Shown: positions 55,040 to 64,000 of the stretch, one piece after another
Position numbering within the stretch: position 1 is the stretch's first letter
Layout: every line of letters starts with the position of its first letter
NCBI RefSeq assembly: GCF_949987515.2
Contig: NC_082694.2
Span: 45,284,451 to 45,348,450 of the forward strand
Length of the DNA: 64,000 nucleotides
DNA from: Delphinus delphis
Lineage: Eukaryota > Chordata > Mammalia > Artiodactyla > Delphinidae
Reading direction: 5' to 3'
Position numbers and translations under genes: made by a program
The notes under the pieces: generated by a model
Seen by the model: only the letters and a program-made list of their open reading frames with translations
Databases searched by the model: none
What the model was told of the DNA's origin: nothing

Positions 55040-55887
55040 TTTTCAGACCCAGGAAATTTTCTTTAAAAGAGAAACTTAGAAATGCATTGTTGGCAGGAAT
55101 TAGAAAGAAGCAAAGAAGAAACTTTTTTTTTTTTAAGTTAATACATGCCTAATCTAGACGCTATGTGGCTATTATGTCATTTTTAAGTGCCAAGCTCGAA
55201 GTAAAGAAGCTGAATTTTACATCTCAGTATACTGTTCCCAGAATAATTCATCTTATTCCACTGTAGGCAAAAGTCTAACAAACATTTTGAACCTTTACCA
55301 GTTCCAGGCTATAACATGCACTCAGTAGCAGTCCCTTCGTCATATAGGTAAATCCCTTTCTCAGAACTCAACCTTGAGCTACGGGCTAGGATCTAAGATC
55401 TGGGGCCTGAGTTATTGGTTAGGATTTCTATATTGACTTGATCCTCTATTTAGAGAGCCTAGGCGAGTATCATCACCAAGTTTCCTGACAGGAAATTGCT
55501 TTTTTCTCTCTCTTGAAATGAGATTTAACAAAAGAGCAAGAACACCTCTGCCCTCTCCCTATGAGAGTAGACTTTAATTAGCCACAGTCAAATCAAGAGC
55601 AGAAACCACAGAGTAATTTAAACAGGGGGAGCTCACTATAAAGAATTATTGAGCAATGATAGGAGAGTAACTATAAAGATGGAATGAGAGCTCTAAAGGG
55701 TGCTGAAGAACTGAGGGAAAGAACTAAAAACGAGGAACCTGGAGGAGATCAAACTTCAAAGTTTGCTGAAGAAGGTATGGTTAAAGCCCACTTGATGCAG
55801 AGAAATTGCCTAGGCCAGACATGGCCCAGAGTTGCCAAGAAAGCAGAAACAACCCTCTGGACACAGGTTCTTTTAAAGAAAAGCAAG
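55040..55887. other. Low-copy DNA, no feature recognised
   Basis: No family or gene recognised. A 69-codon frame at 55684-55893 is not recognisable. Confidence 0.4.
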
Positions 55888-55988
55888 ATATGAGAATATA
55901 CTTAATGCCACTGAACTGTATACTTAAAAATGGTTGCAATGGTAAATTTTATGTTATATAGGTTTTACCACAATAAAAAGGTTTTTTT
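55888..55988 (+). mobile_element. Old L1M-type 3' end fragment
   Basis: 'atacttaatgccactgaactg', 'acttaaaaatggttgcaatgg' and 'ttttaccacaataaaaa' form a well-known terminal segment of old L1 3' UTRs, ending in a polyadenylation-like signal. Confidence 0.55.
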
Positions 55989-56013
55989 AAGTGAGATATA
56001 AAATTAGGGAGAG

Positions 56014-56163
56014 GGAATTCCCTGCTGGTCCAGTGGTTAGGACTCCACCTTTTCACTGCCCTTAAGGGCAGGGGTTCAATCCCTGGTCGGGGAACTAAAA
56101 TCCTGCAAGCTGTGAGGCACATGGCCAAAACATAAAATGAAATGAAACAAAACGAAATGAAAT
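56014..56163 (+). mobile_element. CHR-family SINE (short type)
   Basis: 'gggaattccctgctggtccagtgg', B box 'ggggttcaatccctggtcgg', 'ggaactaaaatcc', then a tail of AAATG/AAACA-type repeats. The flanks 'agggagag' and 'aaggagag' may be a decayed duplication. Confidence 0.85.
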
Positions 56164-57234
56164 AAAGGAGAGTCGTTCCTAAATCTACGGCATTGTATTT
56201 ATCAGATTATCTTTAGTGATGGAGTGAACCCCAAGGTTAAAATGTTTAGAAAGGTGGAAGTCCAATTTTTCCCTCACTTGCAACTATGGAACTAGCCTTG
56301 GTTGGAAAGAAAGAAGTCACTTCCCACATCACAGGGGTAATTTTGTCTTCCTAACAGTTGAAGAGTTTTCTTCTAGAACTATGACTCAACTCTTTGGGGG
56401 AGAGTTCCTTATCATGGTATGGTAGCTGAGGTATTTCCACTAAGTAGAATGGTCATGACATATTTAATATATTAAAACCTTTTTTAAGAAATCCATTTCA
56501 CATTTTAAAAGTTTATTCTCAACTTCAGAAATAATTGTAAAATGACTGCCAAAGACTACTTTTAATTATAGTAATAAGCAAGGAACTAATAGGGGGTATT
56601 CAGTTAAAATGGAAGAAAATGCTTCCACTCAGCCTTATTTCCACATTTCATTCCTCACTTAGCCCAAACCATCTTCTAATACAATACAATCAGTTTAATC
56701 ATGACAAGGTGATCATTAGTATTTAGTCCTAGCAAAATGGGCCTGGTGAGTTTTTTGATTTGCACATTCTTTGTTTGGGAATATTGCCTTAAATAACTGT
56801 ATGGCAAATAAAATGACTCGGCAGGCCCACGCAGAGAAGGGAGTATTCTCAATAGCAAGTTGCCTTTATATGGGCATCTTTCTACATTCTAAAATTATGT
56901 CTCCATTATCTTGGTTAGAGTTCAACACTTTTAAATCCATAAGAAATATGTGATGCATGAGTGCATATGATGATTCACAGATTTGAAATAACACCTACTC
57001 TCCTTCGGTTCTGGCACAAAATGGGTCGGTGAAGCCTGCAATTAAGAAAGTTATAATAGCCTGTCTTGCCACAAGGATGGTGACATCAATATACACATCC
57101 AGAGCACAAATATGAGCAAAAATGAGTTTAGAAAACAGTCTACTCCAGCAATGGCTGGTGTCTTGGTGCCTTTGCCATGTCATCTAAATTTTTGTCACTA
57201 ATAATAACATTAATAATATTTACTAAATACTGTT
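56164..57234. other. Low-copy DNA, no feature recognised
   Basis: About 1 kb with no recognised repeat or gene. Confidence 0.45.
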
Positions 57235-57420
57235 ATGTTGTTTCTTGTAGTCATCAGAACAGCCGTATGAGGTAGATACTATGATGGTTCCTATTTTACA
57301 GATGAAGAGAGATTAAATAAGTTGCCCAAGATCATACTCTTAGCCAGTGGTAGAGCTTGGATTTGAACCCAGATCTCTCTGACTCAGAGGTTCACTCTTT
57401 TGATCAGGACTAGTTACATA
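57235..57420 (-). mobile_element. MIR element
   Basis: 'gaacagccgtatgaggtag', 'cctattttacagatgaagaga', 'gttgcccaagatcatac' and 'ttgaacccagatctctctgac' form the conserved MIR core and flank, here as the complement of the usual consensus. Confidence 0.75.
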
Positions 57421-57798
57421 ATTTGAAAAGCCCAGTACAAAATGAAAATGTGGGGAGCCCTGTTCAAAAATTATTAATAAGCACAGGGCCCTGTGTGACT
57501 TCACATGTTATACACCCATGAGCTGGCAGTGCTCTTAAGCATATCACTTCCTTCCACCGTGTCCTTCATCCCCATGCCTCAACCAAATTCAGCAAATATT
57601 TTGTCCAACCCACAACTCCACTGTAAGAGGTCCTGCAGGTCCTGCATGGATTCCTAAGAGACACATGTCCAGTCTGGAGACAAACATTTATTTCTCAGTC
57701 AATCCTTTTATTTGCTGAGATTTCACATTATGCTCAACAGCAGAAAGTATCCTATAATTTTATGAGTTTTGAATATCAACCTTCTCTTTGGTTGGTCC
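57421..57798. other. Low-copy DNA
   Basis: Nothing recognised. Confidence 0.4.
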
Positions 57799-58545
57799 CT
57801 AACACCTCCCTTTTTTAAAAAATATTTTTATTTTACACCTTTATTGGAGTGTAGTTGCTTTACAATGTTGTGTTAGTTTCTGCTGTATAACAAAGTGAAT
57901 CAGCTATATGCACACATATATCCCCATATCCCTTCCCTCCCACCCTCCCTATCCCACCCCTCTAGGTGGTCACAAAGCACCAAGCTGATCTCCTTGTGCT
58001 ATGCAGCTGCTTCCCACTAGCTATCAATTTTACACTTGGCAGTGTATATACGTCAATGCTACTCTTTCACTTCGTCCCAGCTTCCCCTTCCCCTCACCCC
58101 CATGTCCTCAATCCATTCTCTATGTCTGCGTCTTTATTCCTGTCCCACCCCTAGGTTCATCAGAACCATTTTTTTTAGATTCCATAGCATACAGTATTTG
58201 TTTTTCTCTTTCTGACTTACTTCACTCTGTATGACAGTCTCTAGGTCCATCCACCTCACCACAAATAACTCAGTTTCGTTTCTTTTTATGGCTGAGTAAT
58301 ATTTCATTGTATATATGTGTCACATCTTCTTTATCCATTCATCTGACGATGGACACTTACGTTGCTTCCATGACCTGGCTATTGTAAATAGTGCTGCAAT
58401 GAACATTGTGGTACATGTCTCTTTTTGAATTATGGTTTTCTTAGGGTATATGTCCAATAGTGGGATTGCTGGATCATACGGTAGTTCTATTTTTAGTTTT
58501 TTAAGGAACCTCCATACTGTTCTCCATAGCTAACACCTCCTTTTT
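57799..58545 (-). mobile_element. LINE-1 3' end, antisense, with ~16-bp duplications
   Basis: The body is about 57817-58529. The T-rich start 'acacctttattggagtgtag' is followed by the 3' UTR complement and the last part of ORF2 up to 'ccatactgttctccatag'. 'ctaacacctccctttttt' (57799-57816) and 'ctaacacctccttttt' (58530-58545) flank it. About 710 bp, strongly 5'-truncated, low divergence. Confidence 0.93.
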
Positions 58546-59097
58546 AATTAGTCTGCTTCCCTGTTTTAAAAAATAAATAAGTAACTTAGCCATTTCCGTT
58601 GCAATTTTAAGCATATAATATCACAGTGTCATGTACTGCTCCTTCCCACTGTGATTATTTGCAGCTGCTTCACCCTAATGATGGGAAAAGGCCTCAGATC
58701 CTCATAATTGTAGGGTCCTGATTAATGAGCTCTTTGCCTCTCTGGATCTCCTTTTGAAGATCTTTCCAAACCTTTCACTTGGCACCTTCATTCAAATGGA
58801 ATGTCTGGAGCTTGGTGGATGGCATGTTTTAGTGTAAACCTTTTACCGTCCAACACATATCTCGAGAACAAAGGAAATCTGTTTGCAGAGTTTATAGAGT
58901 AATTGGGACATGCAAGTTACATTTCTAGGGAAATGAACTGGTTGTGTGTGGATATCTGTGGTGGAGGAGAGTTTGGAGCCTGAGGACTACAAGACAGAGA
59001 AGGCATAATCTCTGCCCCTGGTGGGGCTTTCCACCTAATCTGACGCCTAGCCCCAGACTACCCCATCCTCACATACCTTTTTACTGTGATTTCTTTT
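58546..59097. other. Low-copy DNA
   Basis: No feature recognised. Confidence 0.4.
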
Positions 59098-59490
59098 TCT
59101 ACAAGAAATTTTTTTTAATTAATTAATTAATTTATTTTTATTCATTTATTTTTGGTTGCGTTGGGTCTTCATTGCTGTGTGCGGGCTTTCTCTAGTTGCG
59201 ACGAGAGGGGTCTACTCTTTGTTGCAGTGCGTGGGCTTCTCACTGCGGTGGCTTCTCTTGTTGCGGAGCACGGGCTCTAAGCACGCAGACGTCAGTAGTG
59301 TGGCATGTGGGCTTCAGTAGTTGTGGCTCGCGAGCTCCAGAGCACAGGCTCAGTGGTTGTGGTGCACAGGCATAGTTGCACCGCGGCATGTGGGATCTTC
59401 CCAGACCAGGGCTTGAACCCGTTTCCGCTGCATTGGCAGGCGGCTTCTTAACCACTGCGCCACCAGGAAAGTCCCTCTACAAGAAATTTT
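59098..59490 (-). mobile_element. CHR-1-like SINE, antisense, 15-bp duplications
   Basis: The body is 59113-59475, read as its complement: (AATT)n and T-rich tail, standard body, B box complement 'gggcttgaaccc', head complement 'ccaccaggaaagtccc'. 'tctacaagaaatttt' is perfect at 59098-59112 and 59476-59490. Confidence 0.94.
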
Positions 59491-59690
59491 GACCATTCCT
59501 ATCTTTCTTTCTTCCTAATACGGGGTAAGAACGAAAGAATCACAGGCAGCCCCCACCTGAGACTCTTCATACTTTAGGATTTAAATATGGGCTCCTGAAA
59601 TTGGTGCCTCCCTATCTCTCATGGATAAAGCTGAATGAGATTATAGATAACTTATAAATTCTGCATAGAAAGAATAAGGCACAAGAAAAT

Positions 59691-60127
59691 ATCTAGAAGA
59701 GTAGTTCTCAATTGTATCAGACCCACTATCCCCTTTTTATAATGAAATATCCCTTCATTGTCTTGAAAGGGAATTCATAGATGATATAACCTACCAACAC
59801 ACAGAAAAAAAAAAAACTTTTTACAATTAACATAATGCTCCAAGTGTGATATAAAGGAGAAATAAAAAATTAGAGTTAGGGTTATGTTCAGATAATTATA
59901 AATAGGTTTTTCACCCACATCAATGCCTTAAAGGACATTTGATAGTTGGGCAGGACAATTTCTATATCCTATGGAACTGTTCCAAACATCTGTCAATTCT
60001 GGCCTTCAGCCACCAAATACCAGTTAGCATGTCTTCAATCACTGTAATAACCAAAAATGCACCCACATTTTCTATAACACATCCTAAAGGTGGTACTTAG
60101 CCCCTGTTGAGAACCACTGGTCTAAGT
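59691..60127. mobile_element. hAT-type (Charlie-like) non-autonomous DNA transposon
   Basis: The left end 'gagtagttctcaa' (59699-59711) and right end 'ttgagaaccactg' (60107-60119) are inverted relatives of the CAGTGGTTCTCAA terminal repeat of mammalian hAT elements. The 8-bp flanks 'atctagaa' and 'gtctaagt' both fit the nTCTAGAn target preference and duplication. About 420 bp, no transposase. Confidence 0.68.
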
Positions 60128-61359
60128 AGGAGTGCCTGTGTATTGGATTCTCGCTTGGTTAGGATTTCTACATAATAGAACAAGATATACTTGCCATACT
60201 CCCAGGCTAAGAGATCCAGGGTTTAACAAGCCTGAACTCAACAAGCATGCATTTTCTATTTGTACACAACTATTTTTAGGACACCAGTTTTAAAATAGTA
60301 CACACACACGCCACATTCACCAAGGTCTCTGACCACGAAGAGTGATGATGCTTTGGTTAGGGAGCGGCCATGCTATGTATAGACTAATGGTTACGTAGAG
60401 TAAAGTAGAAAGAGCATTTATTTTGTGCCATATTTAAAACTTAGGGAGGTGGAATTGATGGGTGTGCCGATGTAATATGCTGGTTGGCCTTGTACCTTGT
60501 TTCTTGGTCCTCTCTGACACTTACCTTGGATTGTAAACAAAGGCTGTCTCTCTGCCTACTGAATACAAAATTGAAGCCAAACAGGGACCCAAAGGGAATA
60601 AGAGTCCCTTCACCCTCATGCCCCTTGACATACACCCCTAATTAGGATCAATCCAAATATCATTCACCAGACACTTAGAAAGATACTGAGATATGGCCAA
60701 AAAGAAAAAGGCAAAAAAATTGAATGTCTGTGGAAACTTCTGTGAGTCACCCTCTAGCATTTACCAGAGTTCAGTGTTTTGCTGCCAGAACAAGCTAATA
60801 TTTGAATGGAAGAAAAATTCTAAACAACCTAAGGGAAAACTTACACAGCAAAATCCCTCTACACCATGACCCATGATATAACATTTGCCCCTCTTAGATT
60901 ATGCTCATCCAAGAGCATGCTTAACCACAAGCATGATTTCTGGGTGGTATAGTTCTTACATGGGCCATTTAGAAGAAAGTGGGTTTGAATCAATCCATGG
61001 GAGAGAAAAAAATGTGTTCCAACTAAGGAAACCATTCATTCATTCATGCATACATTCATTTGTTTCCTTTCCCAGCTTAATTTCACTTATAATACATTGC
61101 AGGTACCCTTAGCTCCCTTGCCCCTTCTGACACTGAGAAGTTCGCTTGACTAAACAATGATCCTTGTTAAAGGCAAGGCTCCCTGTAGTCCATGCTTACA
61201 CCTGTGCAGCTAAATGCGCCTGGTGAAGAACCAAACCATGCAGAGATCCCACTTTAAATTTATGATCATAAACCTTGAGGTGGCCCTTAATCCTGCCAGC
61301 AATCATACTGTATTTCCCAAATCCTTTTATTATCCCTCTCTCTCGGGTGGTATATCATA
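60128..61359. other. Low-copy DNA
   Basis: Contains a short (CA)n (60301-60309) and a (CATT)n tract (61031-61054). No gene recognised. Confidence 0.4.
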
Positions 61360-62437
61360 CCTTTACCTCTGTCCTCAAACCTCAAATACCTACTCACCAC
61401 CCATTTTCATTCTCTGTTGATGACCTTGCTTCCTATTTCACTGAGGAAATAGAGTCAGAAGAGAGCTCCCACAAACACCCACCACCTGCATCAGTGCCCA
61501 AGTCCTGGGCTTCTTTACTATGGCTGGTCTTCCGCTTATATCTCTGGTTCCTCCTCGGTCTTCTTTGTTGGTTCTCTTCAAGTCTCTGACCTCCAAAACT
61601 TGGGGTATTCCAAAATTCATTCCTTGGACCTCTTCTCTTTATTTTCTTCACTTGCTTATTTCATGATTTCATCTAGTCTTATGGTCTTTAATATGATCCA
61701 ATATATGTTTTGTCCAGCCTGCATTTCTCCCCTGAACTCCAGACTCACATATCCAGCTGCCTCCTTAAATCTCCACTTGGATGACTAATAGACATCTCAA
61801 TTTAACAAGTCCAAAACTGAACTCCTGACCTCCTCTTTATACCTCCCTACTGCCAAACCCTGTGCCTCTTCTACTTTTCCCCAGTTGCTCAAGCCAAAAC
61901 CTGAAAGTCATCCCTGATTCTTTTCTTCCTCTGATTCCCCACATCTTACTTGTCAGCTTAACCATCAACATATGTCCAGAATCTGACCACTTCTCATCAC
62001 TTCCACTATCACTACCACTGCCTCTCACCTAAATCACTGCAGGAGCCTCCCAACTAGCTTCCCATCTTCCATCTTTCACACCATTCAGGCTCTTCTCAAC
62101 ACACAAGTCAGAGTGATGCTGATAAAACATAAATCAGAGAGGGTCACCCTTCTGCTCAAAAACCTTCCAATGACATTTTTAGTAAAAGCTCAACTCCTAA
62201 AATTCCTATAAAGCCCTTCATGCTCTGCCCTGGCCCATTGCTTCTCCACCTTCATTCCCTGCTTCCTTCTCCCTTGCCTGTTCCATTCTAGTAGGACTCT
62301 CTCTACGCTTTGCCATTCCTTAAAATTTACAGGCACCTCAAGACCCTTGTACTTGCTGATCCTGGATGTTCTTCCCCAAGACATGACTCACTCACTCACC
62401 TCCTTCCCTCAGAAGTCACCTTCTCATTGAGCCCTTC
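61360..62437 (+). mobile_element. L2-like LINE fragment, ~1 kb
   Basis: Consecutive segments such as 'ctccagactcacatatccagc', 'ccacttggatgactaatagac', 'cagaatctgaccacttctc', 'aaatcactgcaggagcctccc' and 'cctataaagcccttcatgctc' follow the L2 consensus over the RT C-terminal part and 3' region. Frames are destroyed. Confidence 0.65.
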
Positions 62438-62662
62438 TCTGTTTTATTTTTTAACATTTATTTATTTTTATTTATTTATTTTGGTTGCACCAGGTCTTCG
62501 TTGCGGCACACAGGATCTTCGTTGCAGCTTGAGGACTTCTTAGTTGCAGCATGCGTGCAGGATCTAGTTCCCTGACCAAGGATCAAACCTGGGTCCCCTG
62601 CATTGGGAGCACAGAGACTTACCCACTGGACCACCAGGGAAGCCCTGAGCCCTTCTCTGTTT
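62428..62662 (-). mobile_element. CHR-family SINE (short type), antisense, perfect 17-bp duplications
   Basis: The body is 62445-62645, as the complement: T/A-rich tail, 'ggatctagttccctgacc', B box complement 'ggatcaaacc', head 'ccaccagggaagccc'. 'tgagcccttctctgttt' is identical at 62428-62444 and 62646-62662. It inserted at the end of the L2 fragment. Confidence 0.95.
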
Positions 62663-62671
62663 ACGCGTCTG

Positions 62672-62950
62672 TGATGGCTCATTGTATGTGTCAACTTGAC
62701 TCAGCCATGGGATGCCCAGACATTTGGTCAAACATTATGCTGGCTTTCAGACTAGGACTGGAACCACACTACTGGCTTTGCTAGGTCTCCGGCTTGCCAA
62801 CTGCAGATCCTGGGACTTCTCAGCCCTGCTATGGGCCCCCTTCTCAGCCTCCATAATCACATGAGCCAATTCCTTATAATAAATCATATATATATGTAAT
62901 GATAGATAGATAGATAGGTAGATAGATAGATATTGAATAGATAGATAATA
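62672..62950 (+). mobile_element. LTR-like repeat, second copy of the 5872-6257 family, internally deleted
   Basis: 'gtatgtgtcaacttgactcagc', 'tggtcaaacattatgctgg' and 'cataatcacatgagccaattccttataataaatc' match the 5872-6257 copy at both ends. The central part ('gtgggtgggcctcatcc' region) is missing here. The right end has been replaced by a GATA microsatellite. Confidence 0.6.
62900..62948 (+). repeat. (GATA)n microsatellite
   Basis: About eleven imperfect 'gata' units, interrupted by 'ggta' and 'ttgaata'. Probably length-polymorphic. Confidence 0.95.
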
Positions 62951-63040
62951 TACCTCATGGGACTGTTATGGGGATTAAATGACTGAATATGCAGTGCTTG
63001 TAAGAATGCCTAGTGGGCCACCTATAGTATTATAGTAAGT
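62950..63040 (+). mobile_element. Possible MIR 3' scrap
   Basis: 'ctcatgggactgttatggggattaaatgactgaatatgc' is like the 3' flank of MIR. Too short for certainty. Confidence 0.4.
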
Positions 63041-63129
63041 GCTATATTAAGTAAACTAAATTATATGTATATATACACATATCTGCCTAAAGTACAGAGT
63101 ATATAGTGGTAGCACCAAAGATGGGAAGG

Positions 63130-63290
63130 GTCAATTTCCCCTTAGACACAAGGAAACCTTCACAGAGAAGGTAATATTTAATGTGAATCTTGGAGACTGA
63201 AGAACTGTTTACTAGACCAACAAGAAGGGCATTCCAGGCTAAGGACACAGATGTGTTTAAATCAGGAGGCTCAGAGATAAGAATAACTCT
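63130..63290 (-). mobile_element. L2 fragment, antisense
   Basis: 'ccttcacagagaaggtaatatttaatgtgaatcttgg' and 'agaagggcattccaggctaagg' are the complement of the L2 3' region. Confidence 0.55.
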
Positions 63291-64000
63291 GTCCTCCCAC
63301 CTTCCAGGAAGTGATGATCTGGAGTTGTCTCAATAAATCCAGCTTGTTTTTCCTACTTTACTCTTTAATTTCCTTATTATGTAAGCGAAGGTGTTGGTAA
63401 CGGTGAATATTAAATTATAGTCATTTCACTGTGTAGGAGAGAAAGTTTTAGAGATTGTTACACTCTTGGGAAATGTTTATCCCAATCTGATGCACTGGGT
63501 GAAAAGAATCTGCTAGTTCTAAGTCACATTAATATTCTTGAAAGAATCTTCAAGTTTCTTATAGTTGATTGGTATTTATAATATCTTATCTGCTGATATT
63601 ATCACTGATAACCGTTTTACTTTAAAATGTTACATTAGAATTCATTTGTTTAATGAATTTCAATTTTTCCATATGCTTTATTCATTTATTTTATTAGTTA
63701 ACTAAAAGTATGTTTTTATTGTTACATTGTCAGCAATACTAGCTAATAGTACTTTTAAAAAAAATAAAACAAACCAAATGTCCATTAAAATATTTTCTAA
63801 TATTTTTTCTATATTAAAAAACATTATATAAGGACAACATTACTTCACACACCTTTGACTAACTCCTTTTAACTGAATGATCTAGAAATCAGTGGAGAAG
63901 GACATTAAAGGGAAGTGGTCGGTCAAAGGGTCATCCAGGGAAGGCAGCAGGATCTGGGCAGGATTCATCGAAGCACCACAATTAGATCTGGCCAGTTTTC
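63291..64000. other. Low-copy AT-rich DNA
   Basis: No repeat, RNA or gene recognised to the end of the window. Confidence 0.45.

Overview
This is nuclear DNA of a mammal, almost certainly a cetacean (whale or dolphin). The basis is at least twenty tRNA-derived SINEs of the CHR type, with an opening like 'cttccctggtggcgcagtgg', a pol III B box like 'ggttcgagccc' and an A-rich or (AAATA)n tail. Four of them have the short, GC-rich body ending '...cccgcgtaccgc' plus pure poly(A), which I associate with the cetacean CHR-2 group. Alongside them are Laurasiatherian-type L1 LINEs and old mammal-wide repeats (MIR, L2, MLT1-like LTR, Tigger and hAT DNA transposons). I see no convincing host protein-coding exon, tRNA or rRNA gene, and no prokaryotic system. 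Nearly all long reading frames belong to LINE-1 ORF1/ORF2 or to Tigger transposase, and all of these are broken.

Layout. 1-2120: an L1 3' end inserted in a Tigger (TIGD1-like) transposon. 2121-3837: antisense L1 endonuclease region carrying a double SINE. 3838-6257: low-copy DNA, a CHR-2 SINE, a Tigger1-like remnant, a MIR and an LTR-like repeat. 6258-7930: an old antisense L1 with a SINE. 8118-13017: a CHR-2 SINE and a long L1 that runs into a 200-N assembly gap (13018-13217). 13218-16980: an older L1 with two SINEs and a short minisatellite. 16981-28223: mostly low-copy DNA with scattered MIR, L2, MLT1 and L1 fragments. 28235-31457: an antisense young-looking L1 with clean 11-bp target-site duplications. 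31470-50650: a nested stack (below). 50651-64000: low-copy DNA with SINEs, a short antisense L1, a hAT remnant, L2 and MIR fragments and a GATA microsatellite.

The nested stack is the main structural feature. An old HAL1-like (L1 ORF1-like) sequence was interrupted by a CHR SINE, by a full-length L1 (outer, 32619-47618, 14-bp duplications) and by a complete TIGD1-like Tigger (47914-50178, TA duplications). The outer L1 was itself interrupted by three SINEs and by a second full-length L1 (inner, 39193-46713, 8-bp duplications). The inner L1 is the best preserved: endonuclease and reverse transcriptase are open over 945 codons with all motif residues I could check. It still has an ORF1 frameshift, an ORF2 frameshift and an ORF2 nonsense codon. 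Its 5' UTR holds a 326-bp tandem duplication with pyrimidine microsatellites, and the outer L1's 5' UTR holds three ~174-bp monomers.

I found no new multi-gene system. The most noteworthy observations are the poly(A)-only insertion flanked by a perfect 14-bp duplication at 12785-12826, the internally duplicated L1 promoters, a nonsense codon shared by both Tigger copies, and a cluster of strong AT-rich palindromes at 50805-50874.
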